A program made the translations under genes and the position numbers. Below, one piece after another: positions 1-10,700 of a stretch of 64,000 nucleotides of DNA (position 1 is its first letter; each line of letters opens with the position of its first letter). The stretch is from Trichosporon coremiiforme. Its lineage: Eukaryota > Basidiomycota > Tremellomycetes > Trichosporonales > Trichosporonaceae. The stretch is from positions 1 to 64,000 of the forward strand of contig BCJJ01000022.1 in assembly GCA_039545355.1 (NCBI GenBank), written 5' to 3'. A model generated the notes under the pieces. It was not told the DNA's origin, ran no database searches, and worked only from the letters and a program-made list of their open reading frames with translations.

Positions 1-23
1 CAGCAGCTGACAGAACAGTCAAA

Positions 24-955
24 ATGGGTAAGGTCCACGGATCTCTCGCGCGTGCCGGAAAGGTCAAGTCGCAGGTGAATATCGGTCTCGGAATACGCGC
101 TGGTTGTTTCTCTGGTTCGGTGGCAAAGGAAGGAAGAAGTTCGGATCGGTGGGCAAAGTTGGATCGATGAGTCTTTCGACTAGAGGCAACGGAACGCGAT
201 GGCAACGACCGACGAGCCAACGATCGATGAGAGGGAAACGCTGGGCCGGAAGGACTGAAGGATGTTGCGGGAATCAGAGAAACAACCAGACGTTGAAGAA
301 TGTCATGTGCACTCGCTGACCCCTCCAGACTCCTAAGGTTGAGCCTCAGGAGAAGAAGAAGTCCCCCAAGGGCCGTGCTAGTGAGTAGACGAGCGCGCGC
401 GACACACGAGTGATTGTTCGACTTCGATCTTGGAAGGGCAGGGAAAGTTTGGACGTCTGAGCGGCAGGGTTTGCAGCTTTTCGGGTGCTTGCCTTCAGCT
501 GCAACCTCTCTGCGGCATCGGCATTGTGAAGACGCCATCAACTGCCTTTTTCGAACCGACCTCGAATGTCAACATCGCTCCGCGCCGCCCCATCTGTCGA
601 CGTCTGGAACACATGCTAACTCGTAACAGAGAAGCGCGCTCAGTACACCCGCCGCTTCGTCAACGTCACCCTCACCCCTGGTGGCAAGCGTTCTATGTGA
701 GTATCCGTCTCAATCTATTCCCATCGGCCCCCATCTTTTGTGATGATACACAAATCAAGCATAGTTCAATCAGAAGTCATAATGATCGACACAATTCCAT
801 CTAAGTCTTTCGCTCCTATCTGAAACCAATTCCGACGTCTGGTTCCCTGTCTCTCCGTGCTTGAGGAGACAGGATCCGGCGCACTCCACTGCTTCACCCC
901 GTCGACAGCAGCTGACAGAAACAGGAACGCCCAGCCCGCTGGCAAGTCGGGTTAA
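24..955 (+). CDS. RPS30: 40S ribosomal protein eS30 (RPS30)
   Basis: Structural protein of the small ribosomal subunit, 66 residues. Exons 24-74, 329-380, 630-696 and 925-955 join in frame. The product starts MGKVHGSLARAGKVKSQ, continues with a Lys-rich stretch (TPKVEPQEKKKSPKGRAKK) and ends near RRFVNVTLTPGGKRSMN, the classic eS30 pattern and length. There is no ubiquitin-like leader in the visible sequence, as in other fungi; but the window starts only 23 bases upstream, and bases 1-18 look like an intron 3' end (CTGAC then an ACAG acceptor), so an upstream exon, coding or 5'UTR, is possible. The three introns (254, 249, 228 bp) are far longer than most others here, and the third holds a snoRNA. 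It converges on the kinase gene downstream. Confidence 0.95.
738..825 (+). ncRNA. snR60: box C/D snoRNA, snR60/U80 family, in intron 3 of RPS30
   Basis: Box C (GTGATGA, 740-746), D' (CAGA, 771-774), C'-like (AATGATC, 781-787) and D (CTGA, 820-823) lie in the right order and spacing inside the intron. The 17 bases before box D (803-819) are complementary, with one G-U pair, to the conserved 25S rRNA segment AUAGGGGCGAAAGACU. The fifth base upstream of D (815) then pairs with a G, matching yeast Gm908. The element before D' (about 760-770) pairs with 25S GGUGAACUAUG, placing the D'+5 position on an A, matching Am817. From memory these are the two targets of yeast snR60 and vertebrate U80. The terminal stem is weak (2-3 bp). 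rRNA sequences are recalled, not searched. Confidence 0.8.
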
Positions 956-1297
956 GCGCCCAATATACTTCGAATTTCGAATTGTAGACGGGTTTGCCGT
1001 AGACGGCTTGTACGCATTGATGGATCACTACATCTAAAAACCGGCATTCTCGCTGCACTGCGCTTCACATGCGTCATCTCTGGTCGCGGTCGGGTACGCA
1101 AGTCTTCGGTATCTTTGTTTGCGTTAGACTTTCTGCCGTGGCCCATGCACCGAGATGTTAGCTGTCTGCCTCTCCGAGTCACGTCTGCACTGATCGCTGA
1201 GAAGGTCATGTCATCTAGCTCTAAGGCGTTCTACAAAGGAGGAAGTAATGGCGTTCGTACTACGTCTAACAGTCTATCACTCTGCGCTGCGTCGCCG
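956..1297. other. convergent 3' intergenic, RPS30 / kinase
   Basis: Short spacer between the stop codons of two convergent genes. It presumably carries both 3' untranslated regions. I see no gene, repeat or RNA in it. Confidence 0.6.
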
Positions 1298-4200
1298 CTA
1301 CGGCCACTGCTTGACGTGCGCCCGGAGGGACTCGACCGGCCTCGAGTGGCGGAGTTGTTTCTTTTCGTTCGTTAAGTCGTGAATTTCATCAGTCGTCGTC
1401 CACTGCGTGCTCTCCGTCGCAGCGGTCTCGGTCGTGTCTGTCCTATCCGAGGAATCGGCGACGAGCTCAGCATACACGCGTGCGCCGGAGCCCTCGTGAT
1501 CCCCCCCCTCGCTGCTTGTGGCGATATCGTAGGGCATCGGCTCGGGCTCGTCCGCGAAGTGCTCCTCCTCGAGGACATTGATGTGTGCTGGGGTCACGGG
1601 TCGGAGCGGCGGCTTGCGGTCAGCAAGGTTCCCGTCAAAGCTCGAGTTGAGAGAGCTGATGCGCACACTGAGCGCGCGCAGGTCGCTGTGGATGTGCCGC
1701 GCCTTCTTCTTGAGAAACATCTCCTCCCACTCGACGTGCGCGTCGAGGTCGCCGTCCTCGGACGACGTGGCTGAGAGTCGCTCCTCGTACCGGTTCGTCC
1801 GCACGTGATACTTGGGCAGTTCGGCCTGGGCCATCTGTTCCGCGAGCGGAAGGACGGTGAGCCCAGCCCCATTGATGACGGAAGCGTTGAAGGAAGTGGA
1901 CGCGGAGCAGCGGTCAAAGTCGATGTCGATGTCGATGCTGCTGCTGTCTGCTTCGAGGTGGGGGTCGAGCGGCGTAGCGGCGGCGAGCGAGCGTGGGATT
2001 GTCCCGATAGTGCCGGCCGCACTGACACTGCGTACCCGAGATGTGGCGCTCGCGGCAGAGTTGGCGCGGGAGACGCGCGAAGCATGCCCAAAGCGCCACT
2101 CCTGCGCACAGGGGGAGCGGAAGGTCCACTGCTTGAACGCGAGTGTCTTGCGGACTTCGAGGAGATGTTTGCCCTCCCCCTCGTTGCCGAGGAGAGGATC
2201 CTTGATCTCGACCCCAGAATTGGCAGGCGCGAGCGGCTCGTCGGGGATATCGGCATCGAAATGCTTCGTGTCGTCAACAGAGCTGAGGTCGGGGCGGAAC
2301 GGCGGCGTCTGCTCCGTGATTGTGGCGAAATCGACGTCTGCGAACCACGGGTGGGCCATCAATGCCGCCGCGCCATCGTTGCCCAACGGTCCCTCATCGG
2401 GGCCAGGCTTGCGGCAGTATCCCAGCCGGTCCTCCGCACCGCACATGAGTTGGCGCATAAAGTCTATGGCTAGAGGTGAGACGCGGGGTTCTCGCGGAAA
2501 GATGAGAGAGGAACGCCAGTCAAGGATCTTCTGCCGCGCCACGTGTCGGTTCTCGCCACTGAAGGGAACACTCCCGTAGATTGCCTCGTACACGATGACG
2601 CCGAGGCCCCACCAGTCCGCTCCGAATCCGTACCCTGTGCCCATGATTACTTCAGGGGCCATGTAGCTGTTGGTACCGCAGATGGTGTATGCGAGCTGTC
2701 GGCGTCGGCGCTGGAAGCGGCGGTTCGCGTCACTGATAGCCTGCGGGCCGATTCCGAGCTGTTGTCTGCTTCGCCTTCGGTTTCCGAACGCAGCCCGGCC
2801 AACGGGGTAGTCGAAACGTTTCAGAAGTTGTCGTCTCTGGGTTTCGTAGTAACTACTGTCATGGGACCAGTGAAGATCCGTCGCGAGGCCGAAATCCGCG
2901 ATGCGCAGATGCCCCTCCTTGTTGAAGAGGAAGTTGTCCGGCTTCACGTCTCGGTGGATGTAGCCCAGAGCGTGGCACTGATGCAAGGCCAGTACCATCT
3001 CGGCAGCGTAGAACTTCACCATGGCTTCCGGTAATCGGCCCCGGTTTATGAGGAGCGATAACAGGTCGCCACCGCCCATGAACTCGAGGACTAGGAAGAG
3101 ATGGTCGTGGTCTTGGAAGGTGTAGAAGAGGCGCGGGATCCAGGTACTTTCGTACGACGAGGCGGCGGCCAGAACATCTTTCTCGGCGCGGACGTGGCCC
3201 TCCTGTCCCATCTTGAGCAGACTGCGAGCGTTAGCGGGCGGATTCGCCACGGAGGCCACTTGCTAAATGCCTCCAGTGTCGGCACTCACTCAGACTTGCG
3301 CAACTGCTTGATAGCAACGATCCGATTTTTCGCCCGCTCCGTCGCGATTCTCACGACACCGAAAGCACCCTGGCCGATAACTCTTCCAAGCTGGAAACTC
3401 TTAATGTCGACTTTATGATTCCTCTCCCGCCTTAGTCCCCCCTCGGCGCCTCCGACACCGAGGGCCCAGACCCCATTCGTCAACGACTCATAGTACTGCT
3501 CCATGTGGAGAACGTAGGCGGCCGCTCGTTCCAATGTCTCAAGCGACGGGCGAAGCATTGGCCGTGGTGCTGCAATTGGGCCCGGGGCATCGGTGTAGGA
3601 GACGCTACCGCGCTCGATCGGCATCTGGTTCAGGACGCGGGGCCGTCGTTCTCCCGTTGCGGTTGTCGAGACTGAGGCAGGAGAGTCGGGCGCCTCGTTC
3701 AGAGCGTATGCCCGACCCGTGGGTGTCGTCGGTGTTGTCGGTTTCGTCGGCATCGTCGGAGTCGTAGGCGAAGTGGGCGGGATGGGACTGTGCGGCCGCA
3801 TCGGCGCTAGATCCACCCGCAAGCCAAGCATCTGCTGCGCCTGCATTTGCTGCATGTTCGCTCCTGGTGTCGGACTCAGCGGAGACATGGGACTCATGGG
3901 ACTCTTGGGTCCCGGCCCAACGGCTCGAGAGGATGACGGTGGCAGGGGAGGGAGGGACTGCCTCGGTCGCCGGCCAACACTGTACCCGTGCACTGGACAC
4001 GGTCCTTCTGCTCCGCTGAGGGCGTCCCGGGCCGCATACCCGCCTGTTCCGGGGACGTAGCTGCCGCCCCCGGCGCCGAAGGCGCGGAGATCCGTCTTGG
4101 TCGGCGTCGCTGGGGCGGACACCGTGCCGCTTGGCAGCGCGGAGGAGCTCGGCGGTGGGGTCAGGAGGTGGTTCGCGTCCACTTGCGGTCGGATCTTGGT

Positions 4201-4630
4201 CGCTTCGGCTACACGGAGCATGGAGTCGTCTGCTGTCAGCGCATGCATGCCTGGTGTCCACCACGGGCCACGGGGGACGGGGCGGGGCGGAGGCTGTCTT
4301 GCGGCTGGGCGTGGTGTCAAGCGCGAAGGAGGTCTACTTTGAGGCGTCTCGAGACTAGGTCGCAATACGAGAGGCGCAGATCGTCGTCTGTCCCGACCCA
4401 GACCGCTGGGTTGGGCAGAGGCGAGTGCAGCACTGAATGCCGTCGGCGATACACGACCTCTAACCGTGCGTGCTGGCTCTGCTTGCTCGTGCTGCTCGCG
4501 CAGCTCGCCCTCTCGCACACTCCGTCGCTCCCCTGCGCTTAAGCTCAGCCGCCATTATATACTCACTCAGCTTGGCCGGCATGACGAAGCCGAGCAGCCA
4601 TCGCGTGATGCTCTGCGGCCGGTCGTCCAT
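1298..4630 (-). CDS. NDR/LATS-family AGC serine/threonine protein kinase
   Basis: 1076 residues from exons 4630-4567, 4532-3290 and 3221-1298. ATG 4630 was chosen because an in-frame TGA lies just upstream and the 34-bp first intron joins it in frame. The N-terminal ~340 residues are low-complexity (Pro/Ser/Thr, e.g. PMSPMSPLSP and PTTPTTPT runs). Next comes an LxxxxxYxLHMEQYYESL segment like the Mob-binding region, then the kinase: GQGAFG loop and VAIK lysine in exon 2, YIHRDVKPDN (HRD ~525), DFG (~545), an Arg-rich insert before the activation segment (RRRRQLAYT), and a diverged GTNSYMAPE (~618). The hydrophobic motif FKQWTF follows. NFLF after HRD and WTFR recall Dbf2/Sid2 more than Cbk1. 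Role: Mob-dependent kinase in mitotic exit/septation or morphogenesis (inferred). A ~280-residue tail follows. Confidence 0.88.
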
Positions 4631-4883
4631 TGCGTCTGCTCAGCGTTCAGCGTGACTGCTGCCGATGTCGTAGTGTTACTTGTTGACGGTCTGGTGTGAT
4701 CGAAGAGGTGAGGAGGGAGATCGGGCCGGGCGCAGGAGTGGTGGTAGGTGTCGGGGGTATCGCAGCTGGTATCGGGTATGCAAGACTGCGGTATCAGCGG
4801 CGATCGTGATGATCACTGATTAACCAATGCACTCACCACTGTCGACAATAGCAAAGCAAGGGGTGATCGACGTTGTCCCGTTT

Positions 4884-4919
4884 GAGCCGTCCGAGCCGTC
4901 TGAGCCGTCTGAGCCGTCT
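4884..4919. repeat. 9-bp tandem repeat, 4 copies
   Basis: Four head-to-tail copies of GAGCCGTCT; the first differs at its last base. It lies about 250 bases upstream of the kinase start codon. Confidence 0.85.
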
Positions 4920-5601
4920 TCCGGTCGTCGGTCGGGAGGTCGTGAGTCAGTGAGTTGGGAGATGATGCGTGGTCGGGGTAGAATGTTGGTTCTGGCAACA
5001 CTGAACGCAGAGCGCACGATTGCGCACAACACAGAACACAACGTCCATCCCCATTGCAGCTGTGTGACGAGCAGCCGCGAGCAAGAAGACCGGGTGGAGG
5101 CTCGTGCGTGCACTGACACTGTCGTGGTGGACCCGGTGGAGGGGCATGGAGGGCCTGCAAGGTGTGCCTATGCGCCAGCGCGCCAGACCTTGCGCCAGAC
5201 CAGCGCCAGGCCAGCGCCACACGCCACATCCCCTTACGTTCCCTTCGAAGTCTTCCACTGCGTCGCACTGCGACGCGACGAGACAGCGACGAGACACCGA
5301 TACCGACCCTTAAGCATCCTGGCCGGACCTGCGACGACCTGTGATGGTCTGCGACAATGCGATCCGGCCCGATGTACGCGCGAATGCTGGCCAGTCACGT
5401 CTGATGTGCTCGTCATGAATCAGGATGCTCAGGAATAGCGACGCCCACCTCGGCGCCTGCCTCGACGCCCAGCTGACGCCCGCAAACGCCCAGCGCACCG
5501 AAACCAGGTGGCCTGAACTATACGAAGCTTCCACTCCTCATCTCTCACTTGCAACCCTTCGTCCACGAGCGGCCACAAGGCCACGAGCGGCATCCTGCCA
5601 G

Positions 5602-5628
5602 CCCACCCAGTCCACCCAGTCCACCCAG
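5602..5628. repeat. 9-bp tandem repeat, 3 copies
   Basis: Three copies of (T/C)CCACCCAG followed by a degenerate fourth, in a C-rich stretch of the kinase-bHLH spacer. Confidence 0.8.
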
Positions 5629-6190
5629 TCCACACTGCCCATCACCAGCCCTTCCAGCCCCACCCAAGCCCACCTTCAGCCAGCAAGCCAACTTCAGCCC
5701 AGCCTCAAAGCTAAAGCTTGTCTGAGCATCAGGATGCGTTTCATGCTCGCGATCATGGCTCACACCCCGGCCACCCACTCCTTGACCCTCCGTCGCGTTC
5801 AAGTGTGTCCACATACATACAGACATCCATCTGGACTAGCAAGCAAGGTTTCTACTGAGCTGGTTCTACTAAAGGCGGGTTTGCGCCGAGTTACAATCTG
5901 TCCTTCTTGTGTGTTGTTCTAATGTGTTTATACGTGTCTCAATCAATCCTACTCAGTAATAACGAGGAGATAGGAGGCTGTGAGTCTAGGGGTCGCCCGG
6001 AGTACCGGGACCCAAATTGTGGGCCGGGGCGCATCTACGGGTTTGTTGGCTGGCGCTGGCGCTGGCGGTCGCGTGACAATGTCCAACGCAACCAGAGCGC
6101 CAGTGCGTCGTGTTTCAAGTTTGTATGTGTGGTGTCGGGAGAACTCGGTGTGTCCGAGCTCATCATTCTGGCTCCGCTGCATTCGACAGC

Positions 6191-7714
6191 TTACATGCGG
6201 AGCAAGTCCCGTGCCGTCTTGACCTTGGCACCCGAGTTCTTGCCCGAGACGACCTTGTAGTTCTCCAGCGTGGTCACTGGGCCGCCATCGAGCGTGAAGC
6301 CCTTCACGCCGTCCTCCTTCACGACCGCGCCCATCAGGGGCGTGGAGCCGGTAGAGAATGGCCGCGTCTCGGGCGAGCTGAAGGCGAGGAGGAGGTTGGC
6401 TGCCTCCTCGGTGCCGATCTCGCGCTTGGGCGGCGGCATGGAGAGGTCGGGCGGCGAGCGGCGCTTGTCATCCTTCGAGCTGTCGAGGGAGAGACCGCCG
6501 AAGAGCGGCGTGTTCTGTACCGGCGCCATAAAGGGGGAGGGCTCCGGGGGCCCGGTAACCGAAGACGCGGTGGAGGCGTTCGAGCCGCCGTGGTACGTCA
6601 GGAACGGGGAGGTGGGGGACGGGGTAGGGAAGGGAAGGTAGATGTTGGGGCTCGGGGCTGTTCTGCGGGGAACCGCCGAGGAAGACTGGGAGCTGTTGGA
6701 GAGGAGCGAGGCGATCGTCGGCGGGTGAGGGCTGGCAGTGCGGCCGGAGGAAGACTCGGAGACACGCGAAGCCAGCGTCAGAGGCGGGGGCAGGTCGGAC
6801 TCGGGCTCAGTCTCGTTCGGGTCGGGCTGGAGCGAGCTCCGGCGCGAGGGAGGGGTCACGGACGGAGAGGGCGGGGATCGCTTCTGCGGCATGGCGTAGG
6901 CGCGATACCTCTCGCGCTCCCTTTCCCTTTCCCTCTCACGTTCCCTCTCCCTCCAAGTCGACTCGCGGTGGTCGCGCGCCGACCCAGAGTCGGACTCCAT
7001 CTCGACATCACCGTCACGAGACTCCCTCGACTCGCGGTCGACCGACCGGGTCGAGGCCATCGAGTGCGAGGCCGAGTGACTCGCAGTGCGTGATCGCATG
7101 GCACGCTCGAGGTCGGCCACCTGCGCCTTGAGTTCGCGCATGTGCACGACAGTGCGCTCTAGTACCTCGAGCTTGAACTCGCCTCCCTTGCCTCCGGGCC
7201 CATCGCCTCCGAGTCCGGGCACCATCTCTCGGAGCTCGCCAAGGGCAAAGTTGATCTTCTCTCGCCTCCTTCGCTCAATCAGGCTGTGGTTCGCCTTACG
7301 CAAGGCTTCACGCGACATGGGTCGGCCATTCGGGCCGGTGGTCACTTTGCCAGAGGGCGCCTTGCCCGAGGATGCGGGCGGGGGCGGGCGCTTCGACTTG
7401 GAAGCACCGGAAGCCCTAGAGCGGGGGTTGTACTCTGAATCCTCGTCAGACTCGGGCGAGCGCGAGGAGCGCGCAGGCTCCTCGCCGTCGTACTTTCGCT
7501 TTGAGGGGATGGGGGGAGGGGGCATGCTGCGGTCGTACTCGTAGTAAGACTGGCGGGGGTCGCGGTCGTGGTGGTCGCAGAGGTCTCGTGGGTCGCGGTG
7601 GTCGCGTTCAGGCTCGGGGCTGGGCGGATACGAGACTCGGAGCGGAATCGGTTTCAGCGAGTACTGCGACAGAGAACTTGTCGTCCACACGGGGGCGGTG
7701 GCTACTTGTGACAT
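6191..7714 (-). CDS. bHLH transcription factor
   Basis: Intronless, 507 residues, ATG at 7714. Residues ~139-207 form a basic helix-loop-helix: NHSLIERRRREKIN basic region/helix 1, a Gly-rich loop (GLGGDGPGGKGG) and helix 2 KLEVLERTVVHMRELKAQV running into a short zipper-like stretch. The His-x3-Glu-x3-Arg pattern (H143, E147, R151) is the E-box (CANNTG) contact set, so DNA binding at CACGTG-like sites is expected. The rest is disordered: an Asp/Arg/His-rich N-terminus, an Arg-Glu repeat around 6905-6955, and a Ser/Pro-rich second half that may hold activation sequence. I cannot assign it to a named fungal factor. Its upstream region is unusually long (over 5 kb). Confidence 0.85.
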   Translation of the reverse strand: MSQVATAPVWTTSSLSQYSLKPIPLRVSYPPSPEPERDHRDPRDLCDHHDRDPRQSYYEYDRSMPPPPIPSKRKYDGEEPARSSRSPESDEDSEYNPRSRASGASKSKRPPPPASSGKAPSGKVTTGPNGRPMSREALRKANHSLIERRRREKINFALGELREMVPGLGGDGPGGKGGEFKLEVLERTVVHMRELKAQVADLERAMRSRTASHSASHSMASTRSVDRESRESRDGDVEMESDSGSARDHRESTWRERERERERERERERYRAYAMPQKRSPPSPSVTPPSRRSSLQPDPNETEPESDLPPPLTLASRVSESSSGRTASPHPPTIASLLSNSSQSSSAVPRRTAPSPNIYLPFPTPSPTSPFLTYHGGSNASTASSVTGPPEPSPFMAPVQNTPLFGGLSLDSSKDDKRRSPPDLSMPPPKREIGTEEAANLLLAFSSPETRPFSTGSTPLMGAVVKEDGVKGFTLDGGPVTTLENYKVVSGKNSGAKVKTARDLLRM

Positions 7715-10700
7715 CTTATGGAAACTTATGCACGCTTATGCACTGCAACGTAGGCGGGTGTGCAGCGTATGCACGTATGCTCGTGTGAGGCAGCTGGAGA
7801 GAGGGGAGGAGGGTCGGAAGACAGAAACCTCCACCGGGGAGTGGTCGGTCGAAGGGCGAACGTGCGTGAGACTTGCACGCGTGCGTCAAGTGTCACCACG
7901 CACGGGGGTTCAATTCGGTCGTGTGCCGCTTCTGGCTGGCTCGAGGGCTGGCAGACGAGCGGCAGGTCAGGTCGCGGGTCTGCGTGCGGGTCGCGGGACT
8001 ACGGAGCAAAGTTGCAGCAACGTTGGCAAGTCGGCAGGCTGCGGTCGAGATTGATCTTGGCGGCGTTGGCGGTGGCGGGTTGTCGGATATCGATGTGTTC
8101 TGGTGGAAAATGAAAAAGAGAAAGAGACGGTTGCTTTCAGATGTGTGACGAGGATAAACAGAGGGGGGCCAGGCTGAACTGTTATTGCTCTGGGATATGC
8201 TTATGCGAGGAAGGCGAGGTGGGAGTGTGTGTGTGTGTGTGGGTCAGTCGGGGCTACGTGCGCGGTGTGTGTCCGGGGCAAAGCAGCAGCAGCGGCGGTG
8301 GTGGCTATCTCTAGAGCAGTGTCGCAATCGCTGTGCTCCTGTCACCTCGGAAGACGCTAAGCGAGTAGTGCACCGGACCGGTGGCCGCATGCTTGCAGCA
8401 GGAGCAGAGTGGGTGACACTCGTGTGACCCGGGCGACCGGGCGAGGACACGAGGCGGGGGCCACTCGGGTCCGCAATGGGATCGAGGGATCGAAGGGATC
8501 GAGGGATCGTGTGGGATCGTGTGGTGCGGTGATGGGCGGCGATGTGCGGTGGGACACCTGGACCCTGAGCTCGCGAGTGGATGAGCTGCGATGGCGACTG
8601 AGCAAGGGGAATGCACGTTCATTCCCCCGGACCCCTTGTCTGGCTCGTTTTAGACACTCTCAGCCTGCGGAGTCTCCATCCCCGCTGCCCCCGCCCGTGC
8701 CGCTGCCCTATCCCGCGACAGCATTTGGCCCCTCGTATCAACCCATACCCAACGGCCTTATCAAGCCGACGTCGCCCCTTTCCCACCGTCGCCGCCGAAG
8801 ACGCCACGGTTCGTCCACTCTTTTAGTTTCAGAGTAACCGAGGTCCTTCAGAGCTATGCATCTGTTCATTGCGATCATTGCAGACGACGAGCTAAAAGTA
8901 GTGCCGTTCGTTTGCGCCGGCCGGAGTGGAGCCAAGGGGCCAAGGGGGAGCCTGGAGTGGAATGGGATCCGCGATTCGCGGTGTGACACACGTGCGCAGT
9001 CAGTTCTGGCCCAGCCAGCCGTGCCAGCCAGGAGAGCGACTCATGCGCGTCATGCGACTCGACAGACAAGGCACTACGGCACGGCATCCAATCCACGGCA
9101 AACGTCCAAGAATGGCACTAGCGCAGCTACGGTTCCGGGTTCCAGCCATGGTTCCTTGGGTCTCCTCGGGTCTCAGGCTGTGTCGAGCCTCGCCAGGCAA
9201 GCAGGGAAGCCGACATGCGCCCGTATCGAGCGTGTCAGCGGATCAAGCGGTCGCACGAGGTCCAAGGCAACAACGTTTCGGCAACATCGCCTATGGGCCT
9301 GGTGTACAGCATGTGCATACCCCTGTTCTCTCGGTCTTCGGACCGTTCCCCCGTCAAGCCTGTCAGGCCCGTCCCCGTTGAGCAGGGGAGGGGCCGGAGG
9401 GGGAGGGTGTTCGGTCACGGCCCCGCCGGTCGCGCTGGTGTGACGGTCATGCGAGAAAGAGTCAAGTTGATCCGTTCCTCCGTACCTTAGCGTCAATCGT
9501 CGGCTGTTCGGATGATCTTGCCTGGACCCTGGGCCAGTCTGGCTAGTCGAGGCGGTTGCCAAGGGGGAGCCGTGGTCGTGTGCACACGACTCAAAACCCT
9601 CATCCGTCAACGCTCGATCTTGAATTCTGACGCACGAGCGTGAGCCTGATGGTCTGAGCGCACGACCGATTGCCGCACCCCTGCTGCGCATCGCGTGACT
9701 CGCTTGTGCATTGTCCAGTTGTCAGCCGCTACGATCGCCGCAACATGCGTGAATTCTCTTTCGCCCTTAATACCGCAATGGCTTGCATTATCGCTCAACT
9801 GCGCTCCATGTCTGGCTCGTCTGGTTGCATGCATATATCTCGCACTGAGCGCGATATTCCTCCTATCCTTCCTATCACCAGGACGATGCGTGATTTGACC
9901 TCTGGATATCTGTCGCTATCACAAACTGGCCAATGCGGCCAATGCGGAGACGCGGCCCCGAGCCCGACGGCGGCACGGCGGCACGGCGGGTGCGCGCCGA
10001 TCGGACCAAACTAGCTAATCGAAAAACTAAATGAATGCAACCAGTGTTTAATAACAAGACAACTCTTGACTACTCCGAGTGGGGTCTCAAGTGCAACTCA
10101 CCCGCTCCGGAGGGGAGCGAAGGGATCCGAAGGGAGCGGAGTGCGTAATGATTACTCAACACCAGGCTGTCGGCGACTGGGCCGCCGAAAAGTCTCCGAT
10201 CACCCCCACCTGTCTCTTCTTCTTCCTGTATATTTCCAGCCGGCCGTCTGGCCGTGTGCGTGCCGAAGCCGAAGTCTTGCATGTGCTTCCACTCAATGTG
10301 GGTGCGGCAATGCGGCGAACTGCGCGGAGTGGAGTGGAGAGCAAATGACACTACTGCTAAAAGGCGAAACTCGCCCATTACCTCCTGAACGCTCCCGCTG
10401 TACCGTCCGTCGCATTCAAATTGCATTGCATGTGCGTAATCCATGCGAGTTCCAGTGCCAGAGGGGGGCATGTGATTCGCGAGATTTGCGAGGTTCGACC
10501 CCTGGGGCAAGTTTGTCCCCGAGGTTCAGAACGTTCAGAAGGACTTGTCGAAGGAAAGACGCGTAGACGGGAAGGGAAAGCTCGGCCTGAACTAGACCCC
10601 GATGCCTGAGCTAGGTGCATGCCTGAGGTCCTTGAATCTGGACGACTAGCTCAGGCCAGAGTCCCGCTCCCACTCCCCAACTCCCACGGTGCTTGGGTCC

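Larger units (their letters stand above)
4631..6190. other. intergenic, kinase promoter and bHLH 3' flank
   Basis: 1.56 kb between the kinase start and the bHLH stop, both on the minus strand. Overlapping open frames on both strands have no recognisable domain and look like by-products of GC-rich DNA. It contains two 9-bp tandem repeats (4884-4919 and 5602-5628). No RNA gene seen. Confidence 0.55.

Noticed and set aside
75..328. full box C/D snoRNA in RPS30 intron 1
   Set aside because: C box is CGATGA rather than TGATGA and the region before CTGA (255-258) has no convincing rRNA match; kept only as a low-interest finding.
3091..3285. alternative acceptor TTTAG for the kinase second intron
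   Set aside because: It leads out of the kinase frame; the acceptor at 3222 after GCTAAC restores the LRKSDLLKMGQEGHVRAEKD kinase sequence.
8856..9443. 195-codon open frame on the plus strand
   Set aside because: Composition dominated by Arg/Ser/Thr/Ala with no domain, overlapped by frames of similar length on the other strand; typical of GC-rich non-coding DNA.
10485..10515. tRNA-like GGTTCGACCCC box B
   Set aside because: No A box, no acceptor or anticodon stem at the right spacing.
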